From contig NZ_BMYO01000002.1 in NCBI RefSeq assembly GCF_014652315.1, positions 1 to 64,000 on the forward strand: 64,000 bases of DNA. The letters run 5' to 3'. The stretch is from Jeongeupia chitinilytica (GTDB lineage Bacteria > Pseudomonadota > Gammaproteobacteria > Burkholderiales > Chitinibacteraceae). A program made the translations under genes and the position numbers. The notes under the pieces were generated by a model. The model was not told where the DNA came from. It searched no databases and saw nothing but the letters and a program-made list of their open reading frames with translations. This document shows positions 35,517-44,750 of this stretch, in pieces (position 1 is the stretch's first letter; every line of letters begins with the position of its first letter).

Positions 35517-36026
35517 ATGGGTAAGGAAAGCACTCAGAAAAAGCTGTCACGTGTCCGCCCGCCGCGGGTGCAGATCACCTATGACGTGGAAGTCGGCGAT
35601 GCGATCGAGACCAAGGAGCTGCCTTTCGTGCTCGGCGTACTCGGTGACTACTCCGGACAGAGCAAGGTACCGCTGCCGAAGCTGAAGGAGCGCAAGTTCG
35701 TCCAGATCGACCGCGACAACTTCGACGACGTGCTCAAGGGCATGGCGCCGCGTCTGGCTTACCGCGTCGACAACAAGCTGGCCGAGGACGGCAGCCAGCT
35801 CGGCGTTGAACTCAACTTCAGCGAACTGGCCGACTTCGAACCGCAGAAGGTGGTCGAGCAGGTCGAGCCGCTGGCCAAGCTGCTGGATGCCCGCAAACGC
35901 CTTGCCGATCTGAAGAACAAGCTTGTCAGCAACGACAAGCTCGAAGCACTGCTCGACGACATCGTCCGCGACACCGACAAGCTGCGCGAGATCAGCCAGA
36001 GCCGCCCGCAAGACCCGAACGCCTGA
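35517..36026 (+). CDS. tssB: type VI secretion contractile sheath small subunit TssB (VipA)
   Basis: The 169-aa protein has the family pattern RVQITYDVEVGD, LPFVLGVLGDYSG, RKFVQIDRDNFDDVLKG and a C-terminal helix region. It copolymerises with TssC into the sheath. ATG 35517 follows GGTGGGG; a GTG at 35508 is also in frame. Confidence 0.96.
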   Translation: MGKESTQKKLSRVRPPRVQITYDVEVGDAIETKELPFVLGVLGDYSGQSKVPLPKLKERKFVQIDRDNFDDVLKGMAPRLAYRVDNKLAEDGSQLGVELNFSELADFEPQKVVEQVEPLAKLLDARKRLADLKNKLVSNDKLEALLDDIVRDTDKLREISQSRPQDPNA

Positions 36027-36042
36027 GCCCGGAGCCATCAGC

Positions 36043-37521
36043 ATGCAAACCGAACAACAATCGCAGGGCGTCGCTGCTGTCGCCGAATCGTCGAGCCTGC
36101 TCGATGCCATCATCGACCAGAGCCGGATTGCCACCAACGAACACGAGAAAGGCTATACGCGTGACCTGATCGGCGAGCTCGTCGAGCAGGTGCTGGCCGG
36201 TACGGTGACACTGTCGAAGGACCTTGCCGCCAGCATCGATGCGCGCATCGCCGAGATCGACGGGCTGCTGTCCGAGCAGCTGAACGAAATCATGCACCAC
36301 GAAAGCTTCCAGAAGCTCGAGGCATCGTGGCGCGGCCTGAAGTACCTGACGTCCGAGTCCGAAACCAGCACCCAGCTCAAGATCAAGGTGCTGAACGTTT
36401 CGAAGAAGGATCTCGTCAAGGATTTCAAGGCATCGCCGGAGTTCGACCAGAGCGCGCTGTTCAAGAAGATCTACGAAGAGGAATACGGCACCTTCGGTGG
36501 CGCACCGTACGCCGGCCTCGTCGGCGACTATGAGTTCGGTCGTCATCCGGAAGATTTCTACCTGCTTGACGAGCTGTCGCACGTGGCTGCGTCGGCGCAT
36601 GCACCACTGATCACCGCGGCCAGCCCGGGCCTGTTCGGCCTGGAGAGTTTTGCCGATATCGGCAAGCCGCGTGATCTGGCCAAGATTTTCGACACCGTCG
36701 AATACGCCAAATGGAAGTCGTTCCGCGAATCGGAAGACTCGCGTTACGTCGGCATGGTGCTGCCGCACGTGCTCGGCCGCATGCCTTACGGCCGCGACAC
36801 CGTTCCGGTCGAGGATTTCGATTTCGAAGAAAACGTCGACGGTACCGACCACAGCAAGTACCTGTGGACCAACGCGGTGTACGGCTACGCCGCCCGCCTG
36901 ACCGATGCATTCGCGCAGTTCGGTTGGCTCGCTGCAATCCGTGGCGTCGAAGGCGGCGGTCTGGTCGAAGGTCTGCCGGCGCATACCTTCAATACCGATG
37001 ACGGCGAAGTTGCACTCAAGTGCCCGACCGAAGTTGCCATCACCGACCGGACCGAGAAAGTGCTGTCCGATCTGGGCTTCATTTCGCTGGTGCACTGCAA
37101 GAACACCGACTACGCGGCGTTCTTCAGCGGTCAGTCGGTACAGAAGGCCAAGACCTACAACACCGATTCGGCCAACGCCAACGCACGGTTGTCGACGCAG
37201 CTGCCGTACATCTTCGCCGTGTCGCGGATCGCGCATTACATGAAGTCGATCATGCGCGACAAGATCGGCAGCTTTGCCACCCGCCAGAACGTGCAGGACT
37301 TCCTCAATACCTGGCTGGCGCAGTACGTGTTGCTCGACGATTCGGCTTCGCAGGAAGCCAAGTCGAAGTATCCGCTGCGCGAGGCCCGCGTGGACGTGGT
37401 CGAGGTACCGGGCAAGCCGGGCGTGTATCGCGCCGCGGCCTTCCTGCGCCCGCACTTCCAGCTCGACGAACTCACGATTTCGCTCCGGCTCGTTGCCGAG
37501 CTGCCCAAGGCTGCGCGCTGA
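36043..37521 (+). CDS. tssC: type VI secretion contractile sheath large subunit TssC (VipB)
   Basis: The 492-aa protein has the typical HHESFQKLEASWRGLKYL-like block, FGGAPYAGLVGDYEFG, RMPYG and the C-terminal PGKPGVYRAAAFLRPHFQLDE region. It is full length. The start ATG 36043 lies 16 bases after tssB, with GGAG upstream. Confidence 0.97.
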   Translation: MQTEQQSQGVAAVAESSSLLDAIIDQSRIATNEHEKGYTRDLIGELVEQVLAGTVTLSKDLAASIDARIAEIDGLLSEQLNEIMHHESFQKLEASWRGLKYLTSESETSTQLKIKVLNVSKKDLVKDFKASPEFDQSALFKKIYEEEYGTFGGAPYAGLVGDYEFGRHPEDFYLLDELSHVAASAHAPLITAASPGLFGLESFADIGKPRDLAKIFDTVEYAKWKSFRESEDSRYVGMVLPHVLGRMPYGRDTVPVEDFDFEENVDGTDHSKYLWTNAVYGYAARLTDAFAQFGWLAAIRGVEGGGLVEGLPAHTFNTDDGEVALKCPTEVAITDRTEKVLSDLGFISLVHCKNTDYAAFFSGQSVQKAKTYNTDSANANARLSTQLPYIFAVSRIAHYMKSIMRDKIGSFATRQNVQDFLNTWLAQYVLLDDSASQEAKSKYPLREARVDVVEVPGKPGVYRAAAFLRPHFQLDELTISLRLVAELPKAAR

Positions 37522-37567
37522 GCGGATCGCCGAGTAATTCACATCCATCTACCAGGAGTTTCAATCA

Positions 37568-38065
37568 ATGGCATTCGACGCCTTTCTGAAAATCGACGGC
37601 ATCCCCGGCGAAAGCACCGACGACAAGCACAAAGAGTGGATCGAGATCCAGTCGTTTGCGCACAAGATCGAGCAGCCGGCGCAAGCCACGGCCAGCTCGG
37701 CCGGTGGTGCGACCGCCGAGCGCGTCAACCACGGCGTGTACGAGATCGAGCACTTCCTCGACAAGGCCAGCCCGAAGATCTACGAAGCGTGCTGCACCGG
37801 CAAGCACATCAAGGAAGTGACCATCGAGCTGTGCCGTGCTGGCGGCGACAAGGTCAAGTACATGGAAGTCAAGCTCGAGCAGGTGCTGATTTCCAAGGTC
37901 GAACCGACCGGCTCGGCCAACGACAGCGGTTTCCCGCAGGAAAAGGTCAGCTTCAGCTACGGCAAGATCAAGTGGACCTACACCCAGCAGAAGCGTGAAG
38001 ACGGCTCGGGCGGCGGCAACGTCAGCTCGGGTTGGGACCTGACCGCCAACAAGACGATCGCTTAA
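37568..38065 (+). CDS. hcp: type VI secretion inner-tube protein Hcp (TssD)
   Basis: The 165-aa protein has the Hcp signature MAFDAFLKIDGIPGES, then GVYEIEHFLDKASPK and VSFSYGKIKWTYTQQ. Hexamers stack into the tube inside the TssBC sheath. A strong CAGGAG lies upstream. A stable hairpin follows the stop codon. Confidence 0.97.
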   Translation: MAFDAFLKIDGIPGESTDDKHKEWIEIQSFAHKIEQPAQATASSAGGATAERVNHGVYEIEHFLDKASPKIYEACCTGKHIKEVTIELCRAGGDKVKYMEVKLEQVLISKVEPTGSANDSGFPQEKVSFSYGKIKWTYTQQKREDGSGGGNVSSGWDLTANKTIA

Positions 38066-38077
38066 TCGCGGTTGCAA

Positions 38078-38100
38078 TGGCCCGCCGTGACGGCGGGCCA
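38078..38100 (+). terminator. hairpin after hcp, probable partial terminator
   Basis: A perfect 10-bp stem, TGGCCCGCCG/CGGCGGGCCA with a TGA loop, is followed by AGCTTTTACTTTT rather than a clean T-run. It probably stabilises the hcp transcript or lets only part of transcription pass to the vgrG cassette. Confidence 0.65.
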
Positions 38101-38124
38101 AGCTTTTACTTTTCCGGAGGTTTT

Positions 38125-38589
38125 ATGTTTCGCCTGGCTGTCCTGACTGCTGCCATCCTTTTGTCCGCCTGCACGCAGAATCCGCCGGCGAAAGAAGCCG
38201 TGGGCCCATGGGGAAAATCGGCGGCCAACGCTGCTGCGGCCAATGCGACCGATGCGGCCAAGAGCAAGGCGACCACGGTCGCGAAGGATGCGGCGACCAA
38301 CGCGGTCGACCCCTCGTTGCTGGCCTTCGCCACCCAGAGCGTCAAACTGGATGACCAGGCGCAAGCGCAGGTCAAACTGCTGCTGCCGCAGGCCGTGACG
38401 GCCAAGACCATCGTCATTACCGGCTACTGCAATCGCAAGGAAATCGGCAACGCCAAGGCCGCGGCAATGGCCCGCGCCAACAATGCCAAGAAAGAACTCG
38501 TCAACCTCGGTGTTTCGGCCAGCAAGATCAAGGTGAAGGTCGTGACCGACGAACCGCGCCACGCCGCCAAGATCGATTTTCCAGCCTAA
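38125..38589 (+). CDS. T6SS-linked lipoprotein with C-terminal OmpA-like segment
   Basis: The 154-aa precursor has a lipobox LSAC (lipidated Cys16), an Ala/Lys-rich helical stretch (about 30-65) and a C-terminal segment IVITGYCNRKEIGNAKAAAMARANN. That segment resembles the second half of an OmpA/Pal peptidoglycan-binding domain. It could supply the cell-wall contact that the short TssL lacks. A strong CGGAGG precedes the ATG. The stop codon is directly followed by the vgrG start. Confidence 0.75.
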   Translation: MFRLAVLTAAILLSACTQNPPAKEAVGPWGKSAANAAAANATDAAKSKATTVAKDAATNAVDPSLLAFATQSVKLDDQAQAQVKLLLPQAVTAKTIVITGYCNRKEIGNAKAAAMARANNAKKELVNLGVSASKIKVKVVTDEPRHAAKIDFPA

Positions 38590-38592
38590 GTG

Positions 38593-41500
38593 ATGCTCGA
38601 CCAGCTGCTCGCTGCGTTTGCCAGCGCGTTCAGTCAGGACCAGCGTTTACTGACACTGCAACTGGGCGAGGGCGGCGCCTTCGGCGAGCAGTTGCTGCCG
38701 CAGAAGCTGCAGGCCGATGAAGCGCTGTCCAGACCGTACCGCTACGCACTCGAGTGCCTGTCGCCGGATGCCGAGCTCGAACTCAAGACCTTGCTGGGCC
38801 AGCCGGCGGAACTGGGGATCGAGACCGCCGACGGTGGCAGCGTGGTCCGTGCCGGCATTGTCACCACGGCCGAATCGCTGGGCTCGGATGGCGGCTTTGC
38901 TCGCTACCGGTTGACGATCGAACCGCCGTTGGCGCTGCTGCGACATCGCCGCACCAGCCGGGTGTTCCAGGACCAGTCGGTTCCCGACATCGTCAAGGCG
39001 ATCGTTGCCGAGCATCAGGGCCGCAACGCGGTCATCCAGTCGCACTTCGCCGTCGAGTTCGAACTCGGCCAGATCTACGCCCCGCGCAGCTACTGCCTTC
39101 AGTATCGCGAGAGCGACCTCGACTTCATCCAGCGCCTGCTGGCCGAGGAGGGCCTGAGCTACCGTTTCGCCCATGAAGGCGGCGAGGCGCCGATGGTGAC
39201 GATGCGGGTGTTTGACGACGCCTACGCGCTGCCGCAACTGGCACAAGCGCGCATCCGCTTCCACCGCGCCGACGCGACCGAAGCCGACGACACCATCACC
39301 GGCTGGGATTCGCAACGCCAGCTCGGCCCCGGCCAGGCCAGCCTGACCAGCTTCGACTACAAGCCGACCCGCACCGGTGACGCCGCCAGCACCAGTGGCA
39401 CCCAGCAGGGTGGTGGATCACAAGCTGAAGTCAGCCTCGACGACTATGACCCGCAAACGCTGTACTACGGCAGCGACGGCGAAGACCTGAATCGCTACGC
39501 CCGGCTGCGCCAGCAGGCGCACGACCTGAACAAGAAGGGGTTCAGCGGCGAAGCCACGGTGCGCAGCTTGGAGCCCGGCCGGTGGTTCACGCTGCTTGAC
39601 CATCCGGCGCACGACTTCGACGCCCCGGAAGACCGCGAATTCACTGTCACCGGCGTGCGCTTCACTGCCAGCAACAACCTGCCGGACGAGCTGGCCCGGC
39701 TGTTGCCGTCGCTGCAGGGCGCAAAGCTCGCCGCCGGCACGCAAGCCGCACCGTTCAATGCCCGATTTGATGCCCAGCGCCGCGGCATCCCGCTGACGCC
39801 GGCCTATGCACCGCACGGCAAACCCACCAGCCGCGGCATGCAGACCGCTACCGTGGTCGGCCCCGGTGACGGTGAAGTGCACACCGACGAACTCGGCCGC
39901 ATCAAGGTGCAGTTCCACTGGCAACGGACTCAGGAACACCCCGAGTATGGCGCCAATCTCGACGACAAGTCGTCCTGCTGGCTGCGCGTCGCCATGCCCT
40001 CGGCCGGTGCCGGCTGGGGCCACCAGTTCATTCCCCGCGTCGGGCAGGAAGTACTGGTCGACTTCCTCGAAGGCGACATCGACCGGCCACTGGTCACCGG
40101 CGTCGTCTACAACGGCAGCCACCCGGTCCCGGCGTTCAGCGGCGCCGGCTCACTCCCTGCGAACAAGACCCTCTCCGGCATCAAGACCAAGGAACACGGC
40201 GGTGGCCAGTACGGCGAACTGCTGTTCGACGACACCCAGGGCGAAGTCCGCACCAAGCTCAGTTCCGAGCACGGCAAGACCCAGCTCAACCAGGGCTTCC
40301 TGATCCACTCGCGTAGCGACGGTAAAGGCACCCCGCGCGGCGAAGGCTTCGAACTCAGAACCGACCGGCACGGCGCGATCCGTGCTGCCAACGGCCTGCT
40401 GATCACCACCGAAGCCGCCAACGGCGCCGGCGGCAACCAGCTCGACCGCAGCCAGGCGCAGTCGCAACTCGACGCTGCCTTCGAGCTGGCCAGCAGCCTT
40501 GGCGACGTCGCCACCCACCAGCTCGCCGACACCGTCGAAACCGGCCCCGAAACCGTCAAGGACAATGCCAAGGCCAGCAAGACGCAGCAGGGGCATCTGC
40601 ACCACCTGAAGGAAGCCCTCAAGAGCTGGGCCAATGGCACGAACGTGTCAAAGGATGGCAAAGGCGAGCAAGCCGGCCAGCAAGCCCTGATCGTCGTCAG
40701 CGCCCCGGCCGGCCTCGCCCAGACCACCCCGAACAGCCAGGCCATCGCCGCCGGCAGCAACCTCGACCTGATCGCCCAGCGCGATACGCAACAAACATCA
40801 GGGCGGCGCTGGCTGCACAACGTCGGCGAACACATCAGCCTGTTCGTCGCCGGCGTCAAAGACCAGATCGCGCTGAAGCTGATCGCCGCCAAGGGCAAGG
40901 TCCAGGTGCAGGCGCAAAGCGACAACGTCGAGATCAATGCGGCCAGGGACATCCAGCAGGCGGCCAACCAGCACATCAACTGGAACGCCAAGCAGGAAAT
41001 CCTGCTGACCTCGGGCGGGGCGTACATCCGGATCAAGGGTGGCAACATCGAGATTCATGCGCCGGGCAAGATCGACGTGAAGGGCGCGAGTCATAGCCTC
41101 GAAGGGCCTGCGAGTACGAATGTTGTCTTGCCGAAGTTTCCCGTGATTGATCTGGAGCCGACACCATTCAAGCTCGACTTACGGTTGATGGATATACCGG
41201 GTCCTCACGGTCATCCGTTGGCGCAAATGCCCTGGCAAATCGTGCGCCCTACCGTATTGACGGACTTCCTTTCCGGGATTACCGATCAGACTGACGTCCT
41301 TGCAGAAGGCGTGAGCGACGATCAAGGGAAGATCGTGCTCGACGCCAAACAGGAAGAGCTGTTGGCGGAGCAGCACTGCAAAAGTCCGGGATGCTTGTGG
41401 ATTACCTGCGCGGGCCAGCTTGCAAAGCTGGACATGGTGGCGGAATCGGCTGGCTGGACCGAGGAAGAGCAACTGATGCACGCCTTGGGTGCACTCGACT

Positions 41501-41625
41501 ACGCAGACGATATCCAGGATGGAAAACTATCCGGCACTTCGCCCTTGGATGTTCGTCGAGCGACCAGGGCGCACGAACTGAGCAGTGCGGAATCCCTGCT
41601 GGCCAAATGGAAAAAGGGAAGTTGA
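38593..41625 (+). CDS. vgrG: type VI secretion spike protein VgrG (TssI) with C-terminal extension
   Basis: The 1010-aa trimeric spike has a gp27-like N-terminal part (about 1-400), the gp5 OB-fold (VVGPGDGEVHTDELGRIKVQFHW), a beta-helix with the DUF2345 region (about 560-830) and an extra tail of about 170 residues after GPASTNVVLPKF. The tail shows lower GC and different codon use and contains Cys residues. It probably binds or recruits the PLD effector encoded next, whose ATG overlaps the stop as TGATG. ATG 38593 was preferred to GTG 38590. Confidence 0.95.
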   Translation: MLDQLLAAFASAFSQDQRLLTLQLGEGGAFGEQLLPQKLQADEALSRPYRYALECLSPDAELELKTLLGQPAELGIETADGGSVVRAGIVTTAESLGSDGGFARYRLTIEPPLALLRHRRTSRVFQDQSVPDIVKAIVAEHQGRNAVIQSHFAVEFELGQIYAPRSYCLQYRESDLDFIQRLLAEEGLSYRFAHEGGEAPMVTMRVFDDAYALPQLAQARIRFHRADATEADDTITGWDSQRQLGPGQASLTSFDYKPTRTGDAASTSGTQQGGGSQAEVSLDDYDPQTLYYGSDGEDLNRYARLRQQAHDLNKKGFSGEATVRSLEPGRWFTLLDHPAHDFDAPEDREFTVTGVRFTASNNLPDELARLLPSLQGAKLAAGTQAAPFNARFDAQRRGIPLTPAYAPHGKPTSRGMQTATVVGPGDGEVHTDELGRIKVQFHWQRTQEHPEYGANLDDKSSCWLRVAMPSAGAGWGHQFIPRVGQEVLVDFLEGDIDRPLVTGVVYNGSHPVPAFSGAGSLPANKTLSGIKTKEHGGGQYGELLFDDTQGEVRTKLSSEHGKTQLNQGFLIHSRSDGKGTPRGEGFELRTDRHGAIRAANGLLITTEAANGAGGNQLDRSQAQSQLDAAFELASSLGDVATHQLADTVETGPETVKDNAKASKTQQGHLHHLKEALKSWANGTNVSKDGKGEQAGQQALIVVSAPAGLAQTTPNSQAIAAGSNLDLIAQRDTQQTSGRRWLHNVGEHISLFVAGVKDQIALKLIAAKGKVQVQAQSDNVEINAARDIQQAANQHINWNAKQEILLTSGGAYIRIKGGNIEIHAPGKIDVKGASHSLEGPASTNVVLPKFPVIDLEPTPFKLDLRLMDIPGPHGHPLAQMPWQIVRPTVLTDFLSGITDQTDVLAEGVSDDQGKIVLDAKQEELLAEQHCKSPGCLWITCAGQLAKLDMVAESAGWTEEEQLMHALGALDYADDIQDGKLSGTSPLDVRRATRAHELSSAESLLAKWKKGS

Positions 41626-44600
41626 TGTGTAAAGGTCCGAAGCACCCGGTATCCGGAAGTTCTGGAAAAAAAGTGAATGCGGTTACCCTTTTGGACGGCA
41701 AACCGGCGACAACTGTTTTCTCGACCGATTCTGCAATCAAGAATGATCCAGCTGCCGCAGCTACGTTCAAAGGGCCTGCGTTTTCCATTGACCGTCCTGG
41801 CAACAAGGTGCAGTTCTTCACCACGGGCAAGGATTATTACGATGATGTGGCAGCCGCAATCGAAAATGCCCAGAAAAGCATTTTCATCACCGGCTGGCAG
41901 ATCAATTTCGACGTACTGCTAACACCGGGAAAGCGGCTGCTTGATTGTCTTGCCAAGGCTTTGAAGAATCCCGCAGTACGAATTTACATCATGCCATGGT
42001 GCTCACCCAAGGCGGGATTGGATACCAACGATTTCGAGACGATGCTGGCGGTGTTCTTGCTGAATGCCGGATTGCCAGGTCCGATACGGGCATTTTGCAT
42101 GCCCGCGATCGAGCAAAGTGATATGGGGAGCGCCGCGATGGGGTTTTCCCATCACCAGAAGCTGGTGGTGATCGACAATAAGTACGCTTATGTTGGCGGT
42201 ATCGATCTGGCTTACGGACGACGCGACGATAATGCCTTCAGTCTGAAAGCAGACAGTGCCGGACGAAAGGGACGTGAGATGTACAACAGTTGCATCCCTC
42301 CCGTGTTCGATCTGGATCCAGACAAGTATCGCCATTATTTGACTACGGCCGAACTTTTTTCTTCCGCGTTGATGGAAGGGGATTCGCTGTCAAAAGTGTC
42401 TCGTGGCATAAGCGCCATGCGCGATGCGGTAACATCCGACGATCTCAGAGCCAATTTCAACAAGAGTCGGGAAGAGTTCGGCGAGTGGCTGCGGAAACCG
42501 AGCATCGTGTCCGAAGCGATGGCCAAGGTCAGCAATGCGGTGACTGATGAAGTCATAGACCGTGCGGGGCTCGCGTACGCGCAACTACCAAAAGAGTGGC
42601 GTAAAGGCCTGGAGAATCTGCGACAGCTGGGCGGGGGCTATGTCACCAATGCTGCCGGTGCTGTTTTTGGCTGGTTGAACAATTGTGATTTGAGTGATCT
42701 GCCTTCCGAGTACACCGATGAGGCGGCGGGAATAGTACGTGTACTGGGGATGCAAGTTTATGCGGCATTGATGCATCTGAGCGACCAGCAAAAAACGTCT
42801 TACTCGTATTTGATGAATCCGGCATTCGGACTACTGCCTCCTGGTGGAAAGATGCTCGATGCCAGTAAGCAGCCACGTATGCCTTGGCAGGACGTTCATT
42901 CAAAAGTGGAAGGGCCTTCCGTCTATGACCTTTCAATGAACTTTGTCCGGCGTTGGAACTCGATTCAGGGCCGATTGAATCGGGATTACAAAAATCAGGC
43001 GATCGCCGGTTGGATCAAGCGGCTGGTCAGCCAAGCGCCGATCCCGCAGCCCAAGCCTGTTTACATCCCCGAGGCTCTCCTACCCAAACGTGCCCCGCCG
43101 GTCGGTAGTTTCACAGTACAAGTACTGCGCAGTGCGCCGCGTCAGTTGCTCAAAGACGAGGAGGACGCACTGAGCAAGGCGCCGGGCATGGCATCGGCCG
43201 AACGTTTTGGTAGCGGACTGGCACAGGATAATTGCCAAAAAGCCATCGTCAACGTGATCGAGAAAGCCAAACATTTTCTCTATATCGAAGGGCAGTTTTT
43301 CCAGAGCGAGCACGGCGATTTCGACCGTTACAACCCTCGGGTGCTCTCCGGCCCCATGGGGAGTCAGGTGGACTTCACCCGGATACCCAACTATCAGCGT
43401 TATCGCAAGTTGCTCAATGTGGATGCAGCACTGGTAAATCGCGATATCACGCTGATCAACTATCACGAACTGCGTCGATTGCAGGATACCCGCGAAGGAT
43501 ATGCCTTCTGCCAAGAGTTCAAGCGGGTGCTTGGCCTGTGGATTCAGGTTCAGGCGACGCTGAAGATGAAGAATGATCAGACCACGCTGCTTAATCGGGT
43601 CGGCGAAGCGCTAGCTCGACGGATCGAGTTCGCCATCAATCGCGGCGAGCGCTTCCACGTCTACATGGTGTTGCCGGTTCATCCGGAAGGCACCCTGGAC
43701 ACGCTCAACATCATGACCCAGGTGTTCTTGACGCAACAATCCTTGCATCTAGGGAGCTACAGCCTGATCAACCGGATCAGAGGGGCCATTTGCGTCAAGC
43801 GCCTGATGGACAAGACGCCTGGGCTAAGCCTCCGTGCCGCGAGAGACAAGGTGGTCGCCATGCCTATCGAGAAGCTCGAGCAGGATCTTGAGCACGACTG
43901 GAAGGATTACCTCACGCTGCTCAACTTGCGCAACTGGGACATGCTCGACGGCAAGCCGGTGACCGAGCAGATCTATGTGCACAGCAAGCTGGTCATCGCC
44001 GATGATCTGGTTGCCGTGCTCGGGAGCGCCAACATCAACGATCGCAGCCTGCAGGGTGATCGAGATTCCGAGCTGGCGATCTGGGTCAAGGATGGCACGC
44101 AGGGCACGACCAAGCCGATCACCGGCGGCACACCGATCCCGGTCAGCCCGGCGATCCACCAATTGCGGGTGGACCTATGGAAGAAGCATTTTGGCCTGAG
44201 TGGCAAGGTGCGGCCGGCCAATGAATTGGCGGGGGTATTGGAAAAACCGGCTGATCCGGCGACCTGGAAGGCAATTCAAAAGCGTGCGCAGGCCAATGCC
44301 GCCACCTATGAAACTTCGTTTCCATTCATTCCTCGCAACGACAGTGCATTTCAGGAAATGAATCGGCCTCCGGCAGGCACTTCGCCAGAGGTGGTCAATT
44401 TGGTCAAGGGAAAGCGTGGTGCTTCGTTGTGGCCAGGTTGGCGGTATGTCAATCCGTTTGATCCTGCTAAAGGCGGGGAACTGGCAATTATCCATCCGTG
44501 GGAGCCGCGCTTTTGGGATCCACCGTTGCTTGGCCTATTGGACGACGAAAAGCGGCCAATGCCCGACGTCAAGTTGCCTCGAAACATCGCAGGCTTCATT

Positions 44601-44750
44601 GTCGCGCTGCCGGTGTTGTGGACGGCAGGCGAAAACAATTATTCCGGAATGAATCTGTCGTTACTCGCCCAACAAGGCATGCCGGCGAATACCCACGATA
44701 GCCAATTGGCGGTGCGGCCTATGCCCGATACTGGACAGGGGGTCGTTTGA
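41625..44750 (+). CDS. phospholipase D family T6SS effector (Tle5-like)
   Basis: The 1041-aa protein has two intact HKD motifs. The first is HHQKLVVID with His177, Lys179 and Asp184. The second is HSKLVIAD with His786, Lys788 and Asp793, followed by GSANINDRS. PLD effectors of the Tle5 group attack phosphatidylethanolamine in target membranes. About 600 residues lie between the motifs, more than in a minimal PLD, including Lys/Pro-rich and helical parts. There is no signal peptide, as expected for VgrG-delivered cargo. It is translationally coupled to vgrG and to the immunity gene. Confidence 0.9.
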   Translation: MCKGPKHPVSGSSGKKVNAVTLLDGKPATTVFSTDSAIKNDPAAAATFKGPAFSIDRPGNKVQFFTTGKDYYDDVAAAIENAQKSIFITGWQINFDVLLTPGKRLLDCLAKALKNPAVRIYIMPWCSPKAGLDTNDFETMLAVFLLNAGLPGPIRAFCMPAIEQSDMGSAAMGFSHHQKLVVIDNKYAYVGGIDLAYGRRDDNAFSLKADSAGRKGREMYNSCIPPVFDLDPDKYRHYLTTAELFSSALMEGDSLSKVSRGISAMRDAVTSDDLRANFNKSREEFGEWLRKPSIVSEAMAKVSNAVTDEVIDRAGLAYAQLPKEWRKGLENLRQLGGGYVTNAAGAVFGWLNNCDLSDLPSEYTDEAAGIVRVLGMQVYAALMHLSDQQKTSYSYLMNPAFGLLPPGGKMLDASKQPRMPWQDVHSKVEGPSVYDLSMNFVRRWNSIQGRLNRDYKNQAIAGWIKRLVSQAPIPQPKPVYIPEALLPKRAPPVGSFTVQVLRSAPRQLLKDEEDALSKAPGMASAERFGSGLAQDNCQKAIVNVIEKAKHFLYIEGQFFQSEHGDFDRYNPRVLSGPMGSQVDFTRIPNYQRYRKLLNVDAALVNRDITLINYHELRRLQDTREGYAFCQEFKRVLGLWIQVQATLKMKNDQTTLLNRVGEALARRIEFAINRGERFHVYMVLPVHPEGTLDTLNIMTQVFLTQQSLHLGSYSLINRIRGAICVKRLMDKTPGLSLRAARDKVVAMPIEKLEQDLEHDWKDYLTLLNLRNWDMLDGKPVTEQIYVHSKLVIADDLVAVLGSANINDRSLQGDRDSELAIWVKDGTQGTTKPITGGTPIPVSPAIHQLRVDLWKKHFGLSGKVRPANELAGVLEKPADPATWKAIQKRAQANAATYETSFPFIPRNDSAFQEMNRPPAGTSPEVVNLVKGKRGASLWPGWRYVNPFDPAKGGELAIIHPWEPRFWDPPLLGLLDDEKRPMPDVKLPRNIAGFIVALPVLWTAGENNYSGMNLSLLAQQGMPANTHDSQLAVRPMPDTGQGVV

